Below are positions 34,174-47,496 of a DNA stretch of 64,000 nucleotides, piece by piece. Both the position numbers and the translations under genes were made by a program. The notes beneath the pieces are model-generated. The model had not been told where the DNA came from and made no database searches. It was given only the letters and a program-made list of their open reading frames with translations. This DNA is from Rostratula benghalensis. Lineage: Eukaryota > Chordata > Aves > Charadriiformes > Rostratulidae. Positions within the stretch are counted from its first letter, which is position 1; each line of letters starts with the position of its first letter. The stretch spans positions 2,129,464 through 2,193,463 of the forward strand of contig VXAI01000021.1 of NCBI GenBank assembly GCA_013399305.1, in the 5' to 3' direction.

Positions 34174-37100
34174 CTAAGAGAAAACAAAATAAATCAGAGA
34201 AGCTGCTTCTTTATGACTTCATAATGTCTGCTGAATTAGGTGCTAGAAGAATTTAGGCTAAGTTACTGTTTAAACCTGTCCCAAAAGAACTCTCAACTGA
34301 CCATACCAAGTGGCAATTCTTAACACTCAGAAGCTGTATCTGTTCAGAGGTGGATCCAAAACTTCTGTGAAGGACATGAGTTACAACAGTCACTAATATC
34401 TTCATTTCTTCTGTCTATACACACACTTGTACTAAACTAACCTCTCAAGACCAGGGTGGAAAACTGAAGTGAAAAAGTGCAATGGGGAGGAACTTCCGAG
34501 TGTATACTCATACGTCCAAAAGAAAGGAAAGTTCACTAAACATTCATCAGCAACACAGAGATAGTGAAATCTGAAACACACACCCCCAGCCGAAAGACAC
34601 AGTAAGAGCAGAGTATGCCTTACTATGCATTTTAGGTTTTTCTTAATAAAGATGTGTAAGGAAAAAAATGTATCTTAATGTTTAAGGAAAACTAAGGAGC
34701 AGATTTAGCCAGCTCCACAATCGCAGAGCTCAGTACACACATGCAGCTCTGGTGAAGTAAAGGAGAAGGAGAGGCAAAAGTCACCAGCCCCACCACTAGC
34801 ACTGGTGAGGGGACAGGAAAGGACGGGGCAGTGTCCAAGTTGACATCACAGAATTCTGATTTCAGCCAACTGTCTTCTCACTGTCATTTACATCAGGGTT
34901 GACTGGCCATGAATGAGGTCAGCTGGGTTGTCCTTGGAAATAAGTGTAAGGTTATAGAAATAAAAGAATGAGGCATATAAAACAAAGCCTCCAAATGCAG
35001 AATATTCTTATTTCTGTACATCTGCTAAATTGAGAGCTTCTCTGTGGCTCATGTGCTACATGCTCATTGCAATCCCTGGTTATGAATCCATATTAGAGTA
35101 CTGCATGATAGAAACTACTTTCAAGGATTAAGCGGGGGCAGATGATTATTTGGGGGGAAGTGGAGGGGGCTGTTGAGAACTTTTGTTTAATAAGTAATAG
35201 TCCCTCCCCATTCCACTCCACAACTGAAAAGTCAAAGAAGAAAAGCAAACACTGAGTAAGATTACTGTTTTCTGATTTGCCTGTACTACTTCTAGTTACT
35301 CATTAACTTTCACACTTATTAACCAAACAGTAAGAGAGACAGAAACTGGGTTACTTTCCCCTCCCCACCAAGAAACAAATGAAGCAAATGGTAGAAGAAC
35401 TAAAATTGCTCAGGATGCCTCTTTCCAGGTAAAACAGCAGTACAGCCCAAACCTCATTGAGCTGAAAATTCAATGATGGATCCATACTATTGCCATGGAG
35501 CCACAGAGACAGCAAATACACAGACCCTGAGCCAAAGACTTACCTGAAAATTCCCATTCTTTAAGGCAAGTCAGATACAACACATCACGTGATGCCCAGA
35601 AAAAATAAAACCTAGAAAAAATTAGTATCTCTGACCATCTATTCTAACAACTTCATAGCCAAGGTTCCTGACATGTCTGCTTGAGAAACTAGAATACAAA
35701 AAACCCCAACCCAAACAAAATTTCAACACACACCACAAAAAAAACCAGTTAGTTTTAAATTCAAGCACCCGACCTATGAAAGTATCCATGTCTGTTCGTA
35801 TGCAAACCACTACATCCAAAGCAAGACCTCAAAAGTAGGTTTATGGGAGAATATGCCAATGAATAGACTTTTACATTAGATAGATTTTGACTTCAGCAGT
35901 TCCCAGGATTTAAATTTTGCCCTGGGCAGTACGTGAGGCTCTAATGACAGCTCAGGGGAGACTCCATGAGCAGTCCCACAGATAAGAAGGAAAGCAGAAG
36001 GAAGAGAGCAGGACTGTGATTAGCTCCTGACATCAGGAAGCAAAGGAGTGAGTGCTCCTCCTTCATGAGGACACCAAACCAGTACAGGGTCAGCACCCAC
36101 CTGAGAAAGACATCAGCATCACCACCCTCCAACAACGACATCCCTACAACTGCAATCAAGCAAAATCACAGCAGGTGCTAGAGGATTTCTCCCCATAAAA
36201 GTGCTTTCTTTCCATTTGCAATGAGAGGGGAACAAAACCAATACCGTGAAGCACAACCCTGCTGTTGTGACCCCTAAAGATGCACAGTCTACAAAAAGAC
36301 AAACTAGAATGGACAGAGCAATAGACCTTTCACTCCTCTTTAATTCAGTTTTAAGTCAGTGCACTGCTGTTACCCTAGCAATGAGACTGTAACACTGAAG
36401 TTTTTTCAGCTTGAGGGTAAAATCATGTAGTGTCCATCTATCTCCAATAATAGCAATATTGAGACAATGAGCTCTATTGAGGCATCTAATAAAGCAGATA
36501 GTCATTTGCATAGTACATTTTCTGTGACTCTCTGTAATACAACATCTCAAAGACTCAATTCAGACTATTCTCCTTTCCCACAGACATTTTAAAAAAAGGA
36601 TTCTTTTACTAGAAAAAGAAACAATGATCCCTCCAATAATAGGAGAAAGCAAAAAATAGGATTTTCCTGCCTATGGTGGGTGCACACTTTTGTCTGTGTA
36701 TTTTTATTTGGTTAGGCTTGCTTTTTTTTTCCCCTTTTTATCTTTAAACTCTATGTGCTTTTCATCTCCATTGTGGACTGAATGCTTGGAAGTATATTTC
36801 TGATTTCATTCTAACAGGCTTCTGAGCAGGAAGCACTTTGGGATCCCCACCCACCAGCACAGGCAAATTTCATCTTTCATTCCTGTGCTGCACTCTTTTC
36901 CTGTATCTCTCCACATCCTCCTCTCTTAGGGGAATCACTGGATCATTAATTGCTGGATATACTGGGACAGACCATGGTTCTGTAGATAAACTAGCCTTCT
37001 TACAAGTCCTGAATTTTAGGATGAGCTCTGCAATGTAGTACTTGAGTGAACTTGACAAATCACTTCCTCTCCAACAGACTGTAACGGCCTTGAAGACAAT

Positions 37101-40100
37101 GGAGATGCATACAGGGTACGCTCTGCCTCTAAGTTCAGCACAAATTGCATCTCGTTCAGCTCAAACAACATCTCCAAGTGCTGCTATGTAGCAACACGAA
37201 CAATTACGTCCTCCTTCTTCATAATCCTTCCTGCTTTCTCCTCTTTCAGTAAATAATTCTGGGCTTGGTCAATGTTTATGTAGCACACGGAAGCACATAT
37301 ATAATTCCTGCAGGTAACTAAACTACATCTACCTATACAGGAAGGACAGGACACACACTCAAAATACCTTTTCAGTACACTATACCAGCTCCTGTCTGCT
37401 CCGCCCTCTGTCCCTCAGCATCAGTCACAGGCAAGCTCCAGGAGATTTTGCTAAATCCTCCATCCCATTTCCTTTTTCAGAGCCCACAAAAGCAACAGTG
37501 GGAGAGAACACATATCCATAACTCATCACCCCAACTCCCAGCCTGTGATAGGAACATTAACCCACCTGCAGCTGTGAACAAAAGCTCTCTGCAGTCACCC
37601 CTAGCCAGGGTGCAGAGGAGACAGCTACTAAGCCACCAGGAAGCCCTTAGACCCTCCCCTGCCATGTCCCACAAAACCAGCAGTGACAGGCAGGCTTCAA
37701 AGGGGTCAGGCATGAGAGCCTCCCTGCAGAACACTGAGCTGTAGCACTGCTCTTAAGTTAACCTTGGGCAACTCTGTGTCGGGCCCCTGTGAAAATTAAA
37801 CAGTGAAAATTAAATTGCATTTTTGGCAAGTAAGAGAAGGTCAGCGGAAAGGGAGACAAAGTTGCCGCACAAGAGCCCCAGTGAAGAACAGGGTTGCACT
37901 CTTTGTCCAAGTTTCTGATTTTATCAGATTATGCCACAGTGTCAACATTGTTTATGGCCCTATTTTGTGTCTGTGAATCACCCACTCCCAGAGACTCTTT
38001 CTCCACCCCAGTTTATAAATAGCACCAAATACAGAATGTAGTTTGTGAAGCAAAGGAGACAGGCCGAAACAAAATAATGTATATCAAGCTGACAAAAATC
38101 TTTCTAAAGACTTTTTCATTTATTTATAGTGCTGACTAGACAGACAGATTCCCACATTTTGTAAACCCTGTAGGTCACTATCTCCATTGCTCATTCACAA
38201 ACAATTCTTCTAATGCAAAAAAAAAAAATATCCCTCTGGTTACAACTGAACTTATTCCCTAGCATGCTGCTTCTTGGCACATGCATTCTGAAAAGAAAGA
38301 TTTTGAAATAAGCAATATTACAGGGGGTTTTTTGTATCTGAAGGCAACATATGCTTAGACCATGATAAGATAACAGGACATTATTTGTTTGTCCAGAGAC
38401 ATTCAGACTTTACAACCAACCTCTTGGAACTCTACCAGTACAGGGTAAGTAATTTTCTACCATGTCATAGAAGCCTGTGACTTAAATTTCCATAGACTGT
38501 ATTTTCATAGGAAAATACATTCTCAATTGCAACTGTAAGACCCATCAAGGGCTTGTTAATTCCCTCTTTTCTCCAGGAACTATTTACTTGCAGCAGGAAG
38601 TTCACAGTGCTACCATCTAGGTAACAAAGTGATATATGTAAACAAAAGCTTCAGAGAACAGCTTCCCAGAGCCCGAATGCATGTGACACCCTGTAACCAG
38701 CCATGGTCCCTGAGACCCAAACAAGCAGAGCCTGGGTGTTGGAGAAATCCAAATTCCTCATGAGATGGGCTGGATGGAAATCGAGCTACCAGGCTCCGCT
38801 TTGGCAAGGAAAACTTTCAGTGCTGGTGCAGATCCCCAGGCAACTCATCCCATCTTTCCATCCCCACGCTTGGACATACTTGCAACACATCAATTTGACA
38901 CCAGAGAAGGATCTGGACCAGATACGTACCAGCCCAGCTCAGACTGCTGAGCTCATGAGCACCCACGCCAAACCCACACTTGCAAATACACACCACTACC
39001 ACATTTCCACCAGTTCCCCAGCCCTGTTTGCCAGGCAGTCACATCGACATTAGTGATGCTGGAGCTAGAAGCCCTTGATTTTTCCACCAGTCACAGAGAT
39101 GTGGGTACACAAAATGCCTGTGAAAAGACACCCGGCCCAGATTGATTTAACAGAAACAGAAGTGCCACCAAAATAAAACTGGCAGGTTCTATTGATAAAA
39201 TCCCTTGCAAATGTCTAAGGTGAAAGCATTCAAGTACTTCTGTATTCAATTCACCGATTTTTCCCCTACAATTAACCACATGGTTATTTGTCAAGCTAAT
39301 GGGCCATTAATCAATCATAGAAGTTAAAACATGCTATAACAGGACTCCTCTTCAAAACCAAAGGATGAGCAAAACAATGCACTCAAATGCATTCTTCAGG
39401 AACAGTTAGATGTATTAAAATTGTGGTTAATTTTTGTTATTTTGTAGACTCAACAAAAAGCAACTGCTTATAATCTTAATAAAAAAAGGAAAATACCAGT
39501 GCCTGGAAAATATCACAGTAAGTCTGGACATCATTTAAGCCAAGTACATGTCTTTTTCATTATTATTATTTCTTATTCTCCTATTGCTTATCTCAACACA
39601 CAGTTCCTTTTCCTTTAGCCTCTTTCAAACAATACTTGATACCCAACAAATAAAACTAAACACCAAAATAAATTATTTTTCCCTAAAGGCTCATTTCTTC
39701 TCTCCTACTCTGCGTTCACCAATATATACACATGCATGTATACACAGTCACATAGATACATATACACACACATAAATACTGGCTAATGCTACTAAAAGTA
39801 TTTGATCATCTTACAGTTATATAGAAGCTGAGTAGTATTAAGCATGACTTTCTGGCAGAAAAAGAAAGCAAGAGTAGGGTGCTCTTCCCATTAGGTAACA
39901 GCACTGAAATTCAGAAAGCCCAAACTGTGGGTCATCAGTTCACTGCACTACGTCAGACCCCTGTGCCTTGTTCTCCACATTAATGAACAGAAGTTTTCCC
40001 GGAGGGGTCAATATACTGATCTTCCTTATCACTCTGAAATACTGACCAAAGGACTCAGAGAAGTAATATTTAACTTGCCATAATCTCTTTCCATATAAAG

Positions 40101-41112
40101 AATGTGTTTGTAATCACAATCTTTGGTAACATGTCTGATCAACACAGAGGGAACCATGAGATCATAAAATAGGACCGTGACATGATAACAGCGATGGGGA
40201 TCTCCCACGTAAGCTCTCACTTGAGTACACAAAGGGAAAAGAACTCAAAATCAGGGAGGAAAAGAAATTTAATGAGAGCTGACTGAGAGGCGAGGCATAT
40301 GCCTCACAGGAATTTTTGCTTTCAATTAAAACATCCTCCTTCTCCTAGGCAAACTAAATACACATTAAAACAAACTATTTTGTGACTTGTACATGCAAAA
40401 ATGAAGACAAGCATGACAGAAAATTCGGGTGGAAGCTACGCCATATACCATGTACAATTACAATCCAAGCTGTGTAACAAACACTATTTCATCACTACAC
40501 TACATAAGCATTTATTCTTCCCTTTGATCACTGCATGTTACTAACTATTCTCCCCACATTTCTAATCCACCCACACACCTAAAATTGACTTGAGGTGTGG
40601 GCAGAAAAGGAAAGGGGGAGGAAGCTGTAAAGAACAGGACTGAACTTTAGAAATAGACTTTTTACAAGAGAAATCCTACTCTGAAGTTTCATATTGATAA
40701 AAATGCTAAAATATGAAAATAGCCAGGTTTCTAAAACAATATATAACAGTGAACAGTGTAAAAGATGGGGCTATTAGGGAAGGATTTGCAGTCAAAATGA
40801 CTGACTAATTGCAATTATGAAGATACAGAGAACACTTAAGAAAACTGGATACATTTGATTTAGAAATTAGCAGATCACTATGAGAAAGACTGTCCACACT
40901 CAAAGTGATAAAACTGAAAGATTTTACAGAATGGATGGAGCTCTCAGCTACTGTAAGTTGTAACAGGATCATTTGGCTCAGAAAAGGGAGAATTTAGGGA
41001 GTTGTTTACACAGGACTGTGGCACAGCTCTGCAGAGGCAGCCCCTCTCAGGTGCACTCAGAGATTTCACCCAAGCAATGCCACAGTGACTGCTGTAACTG
41101 AGGATGTCCCAT

Positions 41113-41140
<28 letters not shown>
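41113..41140. repeat. (CA)14 microsatellite
   Basis: Fourteen uninterrupted CA units, the longest dinucleotide run in the window and likely length-polymorphic. Confidence 0.93.
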
Positions 41141-41143
<3 letters not shown>

Positions 41144-44100
41144 GTGCAGCCAAAACCACAGAGTTTGGCTGGAGATGAATGCCTGCAGCAAGACAAGAGA
41201 GAGAGAAGTAGGAAGAGCAGTTTTGTACAGAAGGCAGGCAGGCACCAATGCTCTGAAAATCAAGGCCAACTAGCTAAATGTGAAGTCTGAATGGTAATAG
41301 CACGGGGTGTAATGTGACATTGCCCAGGGTTTCCTAACAGAAGACCGCTTTTCATTTGCTTGTAACTTACCCCAAGTGCTTCAATTTGGAGGGAAATTTT
41401 TAAGACTACATCTGGCTTGCCAGCATCTGGCTAAGTATATTTAATAAATTGTGAAATGTTTTAGCCAAAATGCTTCAAAACACTGAGAAAATAAGAATGA
41501 GAATGAGGGAAAACGCATCGCTGTACTATTACTCAGTGACCTTTTTTCCTTCTTATGGTCTCTGAAGACATGGACTCCTCCCAACCCCTTCCGTCCTCCC
41601 TTCACCAAGGTAGCCTTTGTTATCATTGGTAAAAACTTACATACATCAGAAACACTTCAGATATCGAAATAAAAAGTCCTCATGGCCTACTGGAGCAGAG
41701 GGGAATAAACATAGCACAAAGCTATTTAAAGACTAAGCTACATCAAGCACTGAAAGATGTTCTGTAAGCAATCCTAACCATGCACATGGAATGAGAGGGA
41801 GACTGCGGAAGAGGAAGGATGGGAGAAAATTAGGTGAAATAACCAGAAAATGCGTGTAAAGAAGGTACTTGGAAAGGCAGGGAAAGAGGAGCAGGGAGCT
41901 GAGCAGGATAGGACAACAGAAGGTGGATGCTCTACCAGGAAAGGTGAATTGCCATGGTACCCAAGTACAGCAGGCACTGCAATGAATGGTACCCAGGCTC
42001 AGCCTAGGGTTAAGATCACCAGCCACCTCCATAATAATGAGGTAGGGTCCAAGGTCAAGCCAGGAAGTTGATCCTATGGGACAGGATCTGGGTTAGCATG
42101 GCACCCAGGGGGTCACCTTAGCAGGCACCCACTCAGCTGCAACACTCCCACAACCCAGTTGGGCAGGCTTTCACCTCAGTTCGAAAACTGCTCCAAAATC
42201 AAAGCAAGGGAATACATTTCTTAGCAAGGCTACACAGGGGGACCTGCACAGGGACATCCTCCATCTCAATCGCAAAACACATCTGGGCAAGTTGAAGCTT
42301 CTCCAACAGCTCCCTCTGAGAAGGGGACTGGCTGTAAGCAAAGGCAGCTTAACATGGTGAGGGGGTGAAGGCTGCATTCTCTGGGCACTGCCTCCATCCA
42401 TTGGAAAAGGGCAGGTTAAAGTCAAATGGACAGCTTTAATTCCAACACCTCTTAGCTTTTCAGAGATGGATTTTGCAGCTGTAGAAACATTCCCTAAATA
42501 CACACTGTGTGTTTGCACGTGTGCATGCTTAAAATAACACATATTCAAGCATTTCAGAACAGAGACTGCCTTCCTATGCTTTTTCACTACAACAAGGAAG
42601 GTAACCCCACTCTTCACTAGGGAGCTTTGAGTAATACCCTGAAGTGTATGTGTATATATATATAAAAGCAAACAGTAATTCCTATCCCATCTTCCCCTCA
42701 AGAGTAGTAACTGTAGAGACTGGAGACTTTGCTACTGTGTAGTGCAGCAGATGAATCAGACAGGATCGCTCCTTCTTAAGCTCCCAGATGATCGTGGTTT
42801 TGACCATCAGCAGACACTAATTATCATCACCTCATTGTAAGCAGCACACAGCTGGTAACCTCATGTAGCAAGAGCCTGCAAGCTCACCACTAGCTGTCTA
42901 GAAATGCCTCCTATCACTTTTAAGCAATATCCAAATTACAGGGGATAGTGTCATGTTATCACAGCTGTCAAGTGTGCAAAGGTCTGTGGCTGAGGGGGAG
43001 AATGTTACCTTTCTCTCATTTCAGGAAGGGATGTCTCATCCCAACAGGATCTAATTAAAAAGAAGGAGGCGGAGTGGTCAATTTTATTTCAGAGATGAAC
43101 ACAGTTCTGCTCTGTACAATGAAACAGCACATACTTGGGCACTGCTTCAACAGTTGATATGCCCTGCTAACTTACGTAGGCTGCAGCAGTCTTGCTCCTC
43201 ATGTACACTCTGTGTTTACTCATCATCCTCCCTGCAACAACCTACCTCCTTTTCTTTAGAAACTTGTCTTTGCTTTTGGTGTCATAAAGAGGTACATGAG
43301 GAAAGAGTACTTACACTCCAAACTCAATTAGCCTCTGGTACGCTTGCTTTTCCATATCCTCCTCAGCTGTACCCACACACGGTTCTCGTTTAGCTTCCTT
43401 CATTGCATTAAAGCAGGGATAGGAACATCTCAAATTAGAGCCCTCCAAACACCACCCAATACACAAACCACAGACTGCCCACAAGACCAGTCACTGCACT
43501 ATGGGACATCCAGAAACAAATGGTGGGTTTTCTTCCTCAGCAACAACAAGCATTTCCTGTGCAAAGGCAACAACCAGGTTTGTTTCAGCTACGCACAATG
43601 CACAGTTTGGAGCTTGAACTGCCTGATGGTAGCCATTTGTTGAGCAGCCATTCTACTAGCATACTGATTTTTGCACCATTTCAATATGATGGGTGTTCTC
43701 TTTAGCCCTAATTTCTCAACAGGATCAACACACCTTGTACTATCGCTTCACAGGGTCGAAGGTACAGTTCGCTCCCTAGCATCCCAACCCTTCTCACTAA
43801 CCCCCCTTGCTCAGAACAGCTATTTCACAACTCGGACTGGTTCCATGACACCCTGAGCATCCAGGATGAACTTTGCTGTCCTGCTAAATGCCTGCCAAGG
43901 TTTTGTACTGCCTCAGTCACACTCCTACCCCCTTCTCCCGAGCACTCAAGTGGTTTACCACAGGCTGCCCTCTGTCTAGAGGTGAATGCCTGTCTTGCAG
44001 CACAAGAAACCCCTTCCCATCTGCGCCTCATGTAAGGAATGTCTTTCCTATCTACAGACCCGCCAAGAATTAACCAATTCACTCAGAGAAGAAAGGGACA

Positions 44101-45364
44101 AGACCCCACAACCCAGCTTTTGTCTGATTTGTAACCCATTCATGACCAAAAAGGGCTACTGTATTCAGTAGGAAGCTGTGCAAAGGAAGCTTTTTTCCCC
44201 TCCAGCTTTCATTTTTGACACAGTTTGTGAGAAGAGGTGGATCCTGGTGGAGACAGATGTGGTGGGGCACTATGTTGACTTCTTGCATGCACCTGGCGAC
44301 TGAGAAAGATTTCACTTTTGAAGTCATTGCCAGAGGTCGTAATGCCATTAAGGTTCCTTAGTAATAGTCATGTACAAATGCACAACATCCCATGGCGTTT
44401 ACAACCTCCAGGTCACAAAGCAACCAGTGCACCAAGGGGGAAGAGAATGTGAAGGGAAGATAGGAGGGGCAGCAGGAGAGCAGCTTCGGTGTTCTTAGAC
44501 AAATATTGACAGCACAACTTACTGCAAGTTCTGAAACTTCTCAGTCATTTAAGTTAATCTTCAAAACTCCTGCAGGATTTCAGAAGTACTACAGATTCCC
44601 TGGACAGTGGAGCAGCAAACATCAGACTGCATGACAAGAAAAAGTAAGAAGTCTTGGCTCAAAAGGGAAACTGAAGCTTGGCAGTATCTTATCTCCTGTC
44701 TTTTCCACACATTTCTACAGGAGGAGGTAAAATGTTAGCTGACCAGTTTTCACTGCAAGTCTCAAATTAACATAGCTGGAATGAACTTTGATGCAATCTG
44801 AAGACAGTTGTGACAAATACTGCACGTGGCAATGAGTGAATAAACATCTGTATGTGAGGTATCTGTTTTCTTTTTCATCTCGTATTTTAAAAATCGTCAT
44901 TCAGAAGAGAGCAGAAGCAACTAAGGCAGCCAATTTGCAGAAACAAGAGGGTCGGGGACTCACATCATCTGCAGCGACTCACCTTTGGCAGAGTTGGGCA
45001 TTGCAACTCTAGTACTCTACTACTCTTCTTACCTTGAAGAGGAGCCAGAAAGTAAATAAAAAATAACAACTGTGTCAGCTGTGGTGTATGGCCTTAAAAT
45101 TAGGCATAGGGAGAATCACTGCACACACTGCTTACAAGTTAAACCATAAATGCACTTGCACAGAATTTTGCACGTAAGCATGGGGCACAGTTAAGGTTAT
45201 CAGAAATGACCTTCTATCTGGTAACAGGGTGGCCAGCAGGAGATGGGTTTGCTGGCATGGAACAGGGGGCTGCTCTGTGAATCACCCAGAACTGCTGCTG
45301 GAGAAACAGCAGTCCCTACTTGCAAGTCAAAAAACAAAGTAGTGCAAAGAATGAAAGTGAGCAT

Positions 45365-45456
45365 GTTTGTTTTGGGGTTTTGTTTGTTGGTTGGTTTTGG
45401 TTATTGTTTTTTTGTTGTTGTTGTTGTTGGTTGGTTGGTTGGGGGGTTTTTTTGGT
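45365..45456. repeat. G/T low-complexity tract (TTTG, GTT, TTGG units)
   Basis: About 90 bases of only G and T (apart from a single A), with successive sub-blocks of TTTG, TTGG, GTT and TTGG, ending in a G6 and T7 run. The short open frames across it are artefacts of composition. Confidence 0.88.
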
Positions 45457-47470
45457 AGGCTGCTCAAGCTTTCAGAAGTTTATTTCCCCTCTTAAATGAA
45501 GTCCCAACCATAAAGAGAACTAGGCTCCATTGATAGGAGATGGCTGGGATGGAAAAGAGGGAAAAGTACTCTCTAGAGTAAATAATTAGCAGCTCCAGCC
45601 TTCTGCTCACTCCTGCAGCATTATGCTTCTCACACTGAACCAGGAAATAGTTGCAGATGCATTTAAAAGTATGAAGACTGAGTCAGAACACAATAGTTAA
45701 ATACCAGTTAAACCACATACCGTAGGTCTGTCTTGTAGTAGTGGGAAATGAGTAGCTCTTAAAGCTGCTCCAGATATTGCATCCACCTGCAAATATTTGC
45801 TGCTGGCTAGAGCTCAGCACACATACTCGCACCAGCAGCATCAGTACTTTGCAAAATATTGCAGACAAAAAAAGAAAAAGAAAGTCGGCTTAATACAGAG
45901 TACAATAAACTAATCATATGCTTTAGGAATCGAAAGCATATAATGCCTGGTTGGGGACATTTTTAGTTTGTTTTGTTTTTAAACAGGCTGTATGATTATA
46001 AAGTTAGTTAAGAATATAGCTGCTTATTTCAAGCATTTTAAGCTTTCAATTTCATGAATATGCATTATTAGCTTCTTTAATGTGAATCTTTTACTATGAG
46101 TGTATTGCAGAGATCAGAAATTACAATGTCACACAGGAATTGGGTACACACAATAAAAGCACAGAAGCAATTACACTTTCATTACATAGTCTCAAATTCA
46201 CATTAAAAAAATACCTTGTGCTAAGACATTTATATTTTAGATCAACTACCTTTCAGCAATAATGAAAAATCACTACAGATGGAGAAAGAGAAGACAAGAA
46301 ATTATAAATGCACTGACATGGTGCTGGACAATATTGATCATTAAAGTCTTAGCTTGTGAAGAAAAAGATAAAAACTTTATAGTGATATTTCATCTGTAAC
46401 TGTTAAGCTGGAAAAGATCTCTGTTTCCAAACATATAAATAAATACAATACATAATTTAAAAAAAATATTTGCTTCTGTTAGCTGGCTAGCTTTTTTATT
46501 TCTAAGTATCTCCTAGAAATTTTAACATCTCTAAACACAAGTCCTTCTAAGTTGCTAAGGAAAGTTTTCTTTCCTTTAGCAGGGACAAAGGAGAGCATTG
46601 TTAAGATTTATTATATACATACAATTACTTGCATTGTTACGGAGATTAAAGGACGAAGGGCCAACAGATCTAATTCCAGATCTTAGAGCCTTGTCTTTTC
46701 ACATAAGTACACCTTAAAATGGGCTTTCAGTTAACATATTCAAAATACCAATATCTACCAATGCTTTGCATAGACTTAAGAGATAATTTCGATTTATTAA
46801 CTTGGATATAGCATACATTTAATTTATCATTGATCATTCAGGTGAACACATTCAACTCTATAGTACCAATACAGTGTGTTTCTTCATTTGGTTCCAAAAA
46901 GAATCTTAAAAACTAGTACAAGGTTCATTCAAAAGAATAACTGGCTAGTCTATTAGTCACTAAAACTAAGGCAAACCAAACTTTCACAGAAATGTTCCTC
47001 TTTTTTTTTTTCCTTCCATCTCAGGAATATTTCCAGAAATAGGATTTTGAATTGCAGAGAGATACTGAGAAAAGAAAACAAAAGCATTTTCATTTTGCAG
47101 GTGTTCATGATGCCCCTGTAGCTCATAGGAGAGTATCTCACTCTCGTTTCTTCAGCTGTCAGATACAATACCTATTGGAAACTCTAAGTTTAAAGCACCA
47201 GCACCGTGCACCTCTGTCCGTGGCATCTCCAATACACCAGCTAAAAAGGCCAGATCCTGACCTCAAAGCTGGGATGCTTATTTCTCCCTGGTGCCCAGCT
47301 GCACGGAACTAGACCCTAGAGGTGAATTCCCCTCAAACTGAACCAAAGACAATGAACTTCCCCAAAGCGTGAGGTTTGGGGGTTTTTTTTCTGTTTTGTT
47401 GAAGATGCACACATTTACAAAGACTATGGGAAGGAAACCGTGACTACACTTCTTCTATTTCTCTTTTATT

Positions 47471-47496
47471 AAAAAAAAAAAAAAAAAAAAAAAAAA
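47471..47496. repeat. Poly(A) tract, 26 bases
   Basis: Uninterrupted A26 followed by CCCAACAAAAAAG. No gene-like sequence or target-site duplication was recognised upstream, so it is not called a retrocopy tail. Confidence 0.9.

Noticed and set aside
42171..42701. 176-codon minus-strand frame
   Set aside because: Low-information sequence with no recognisable motif; the region nearby looks like an unnamed old repeat rather than an exon.
47471..47496. Poly(A) tract as the tail of a processed pseudogene
   Set aside because: No gene-like sequence precedes it on either strand and no flanking duplication was found.
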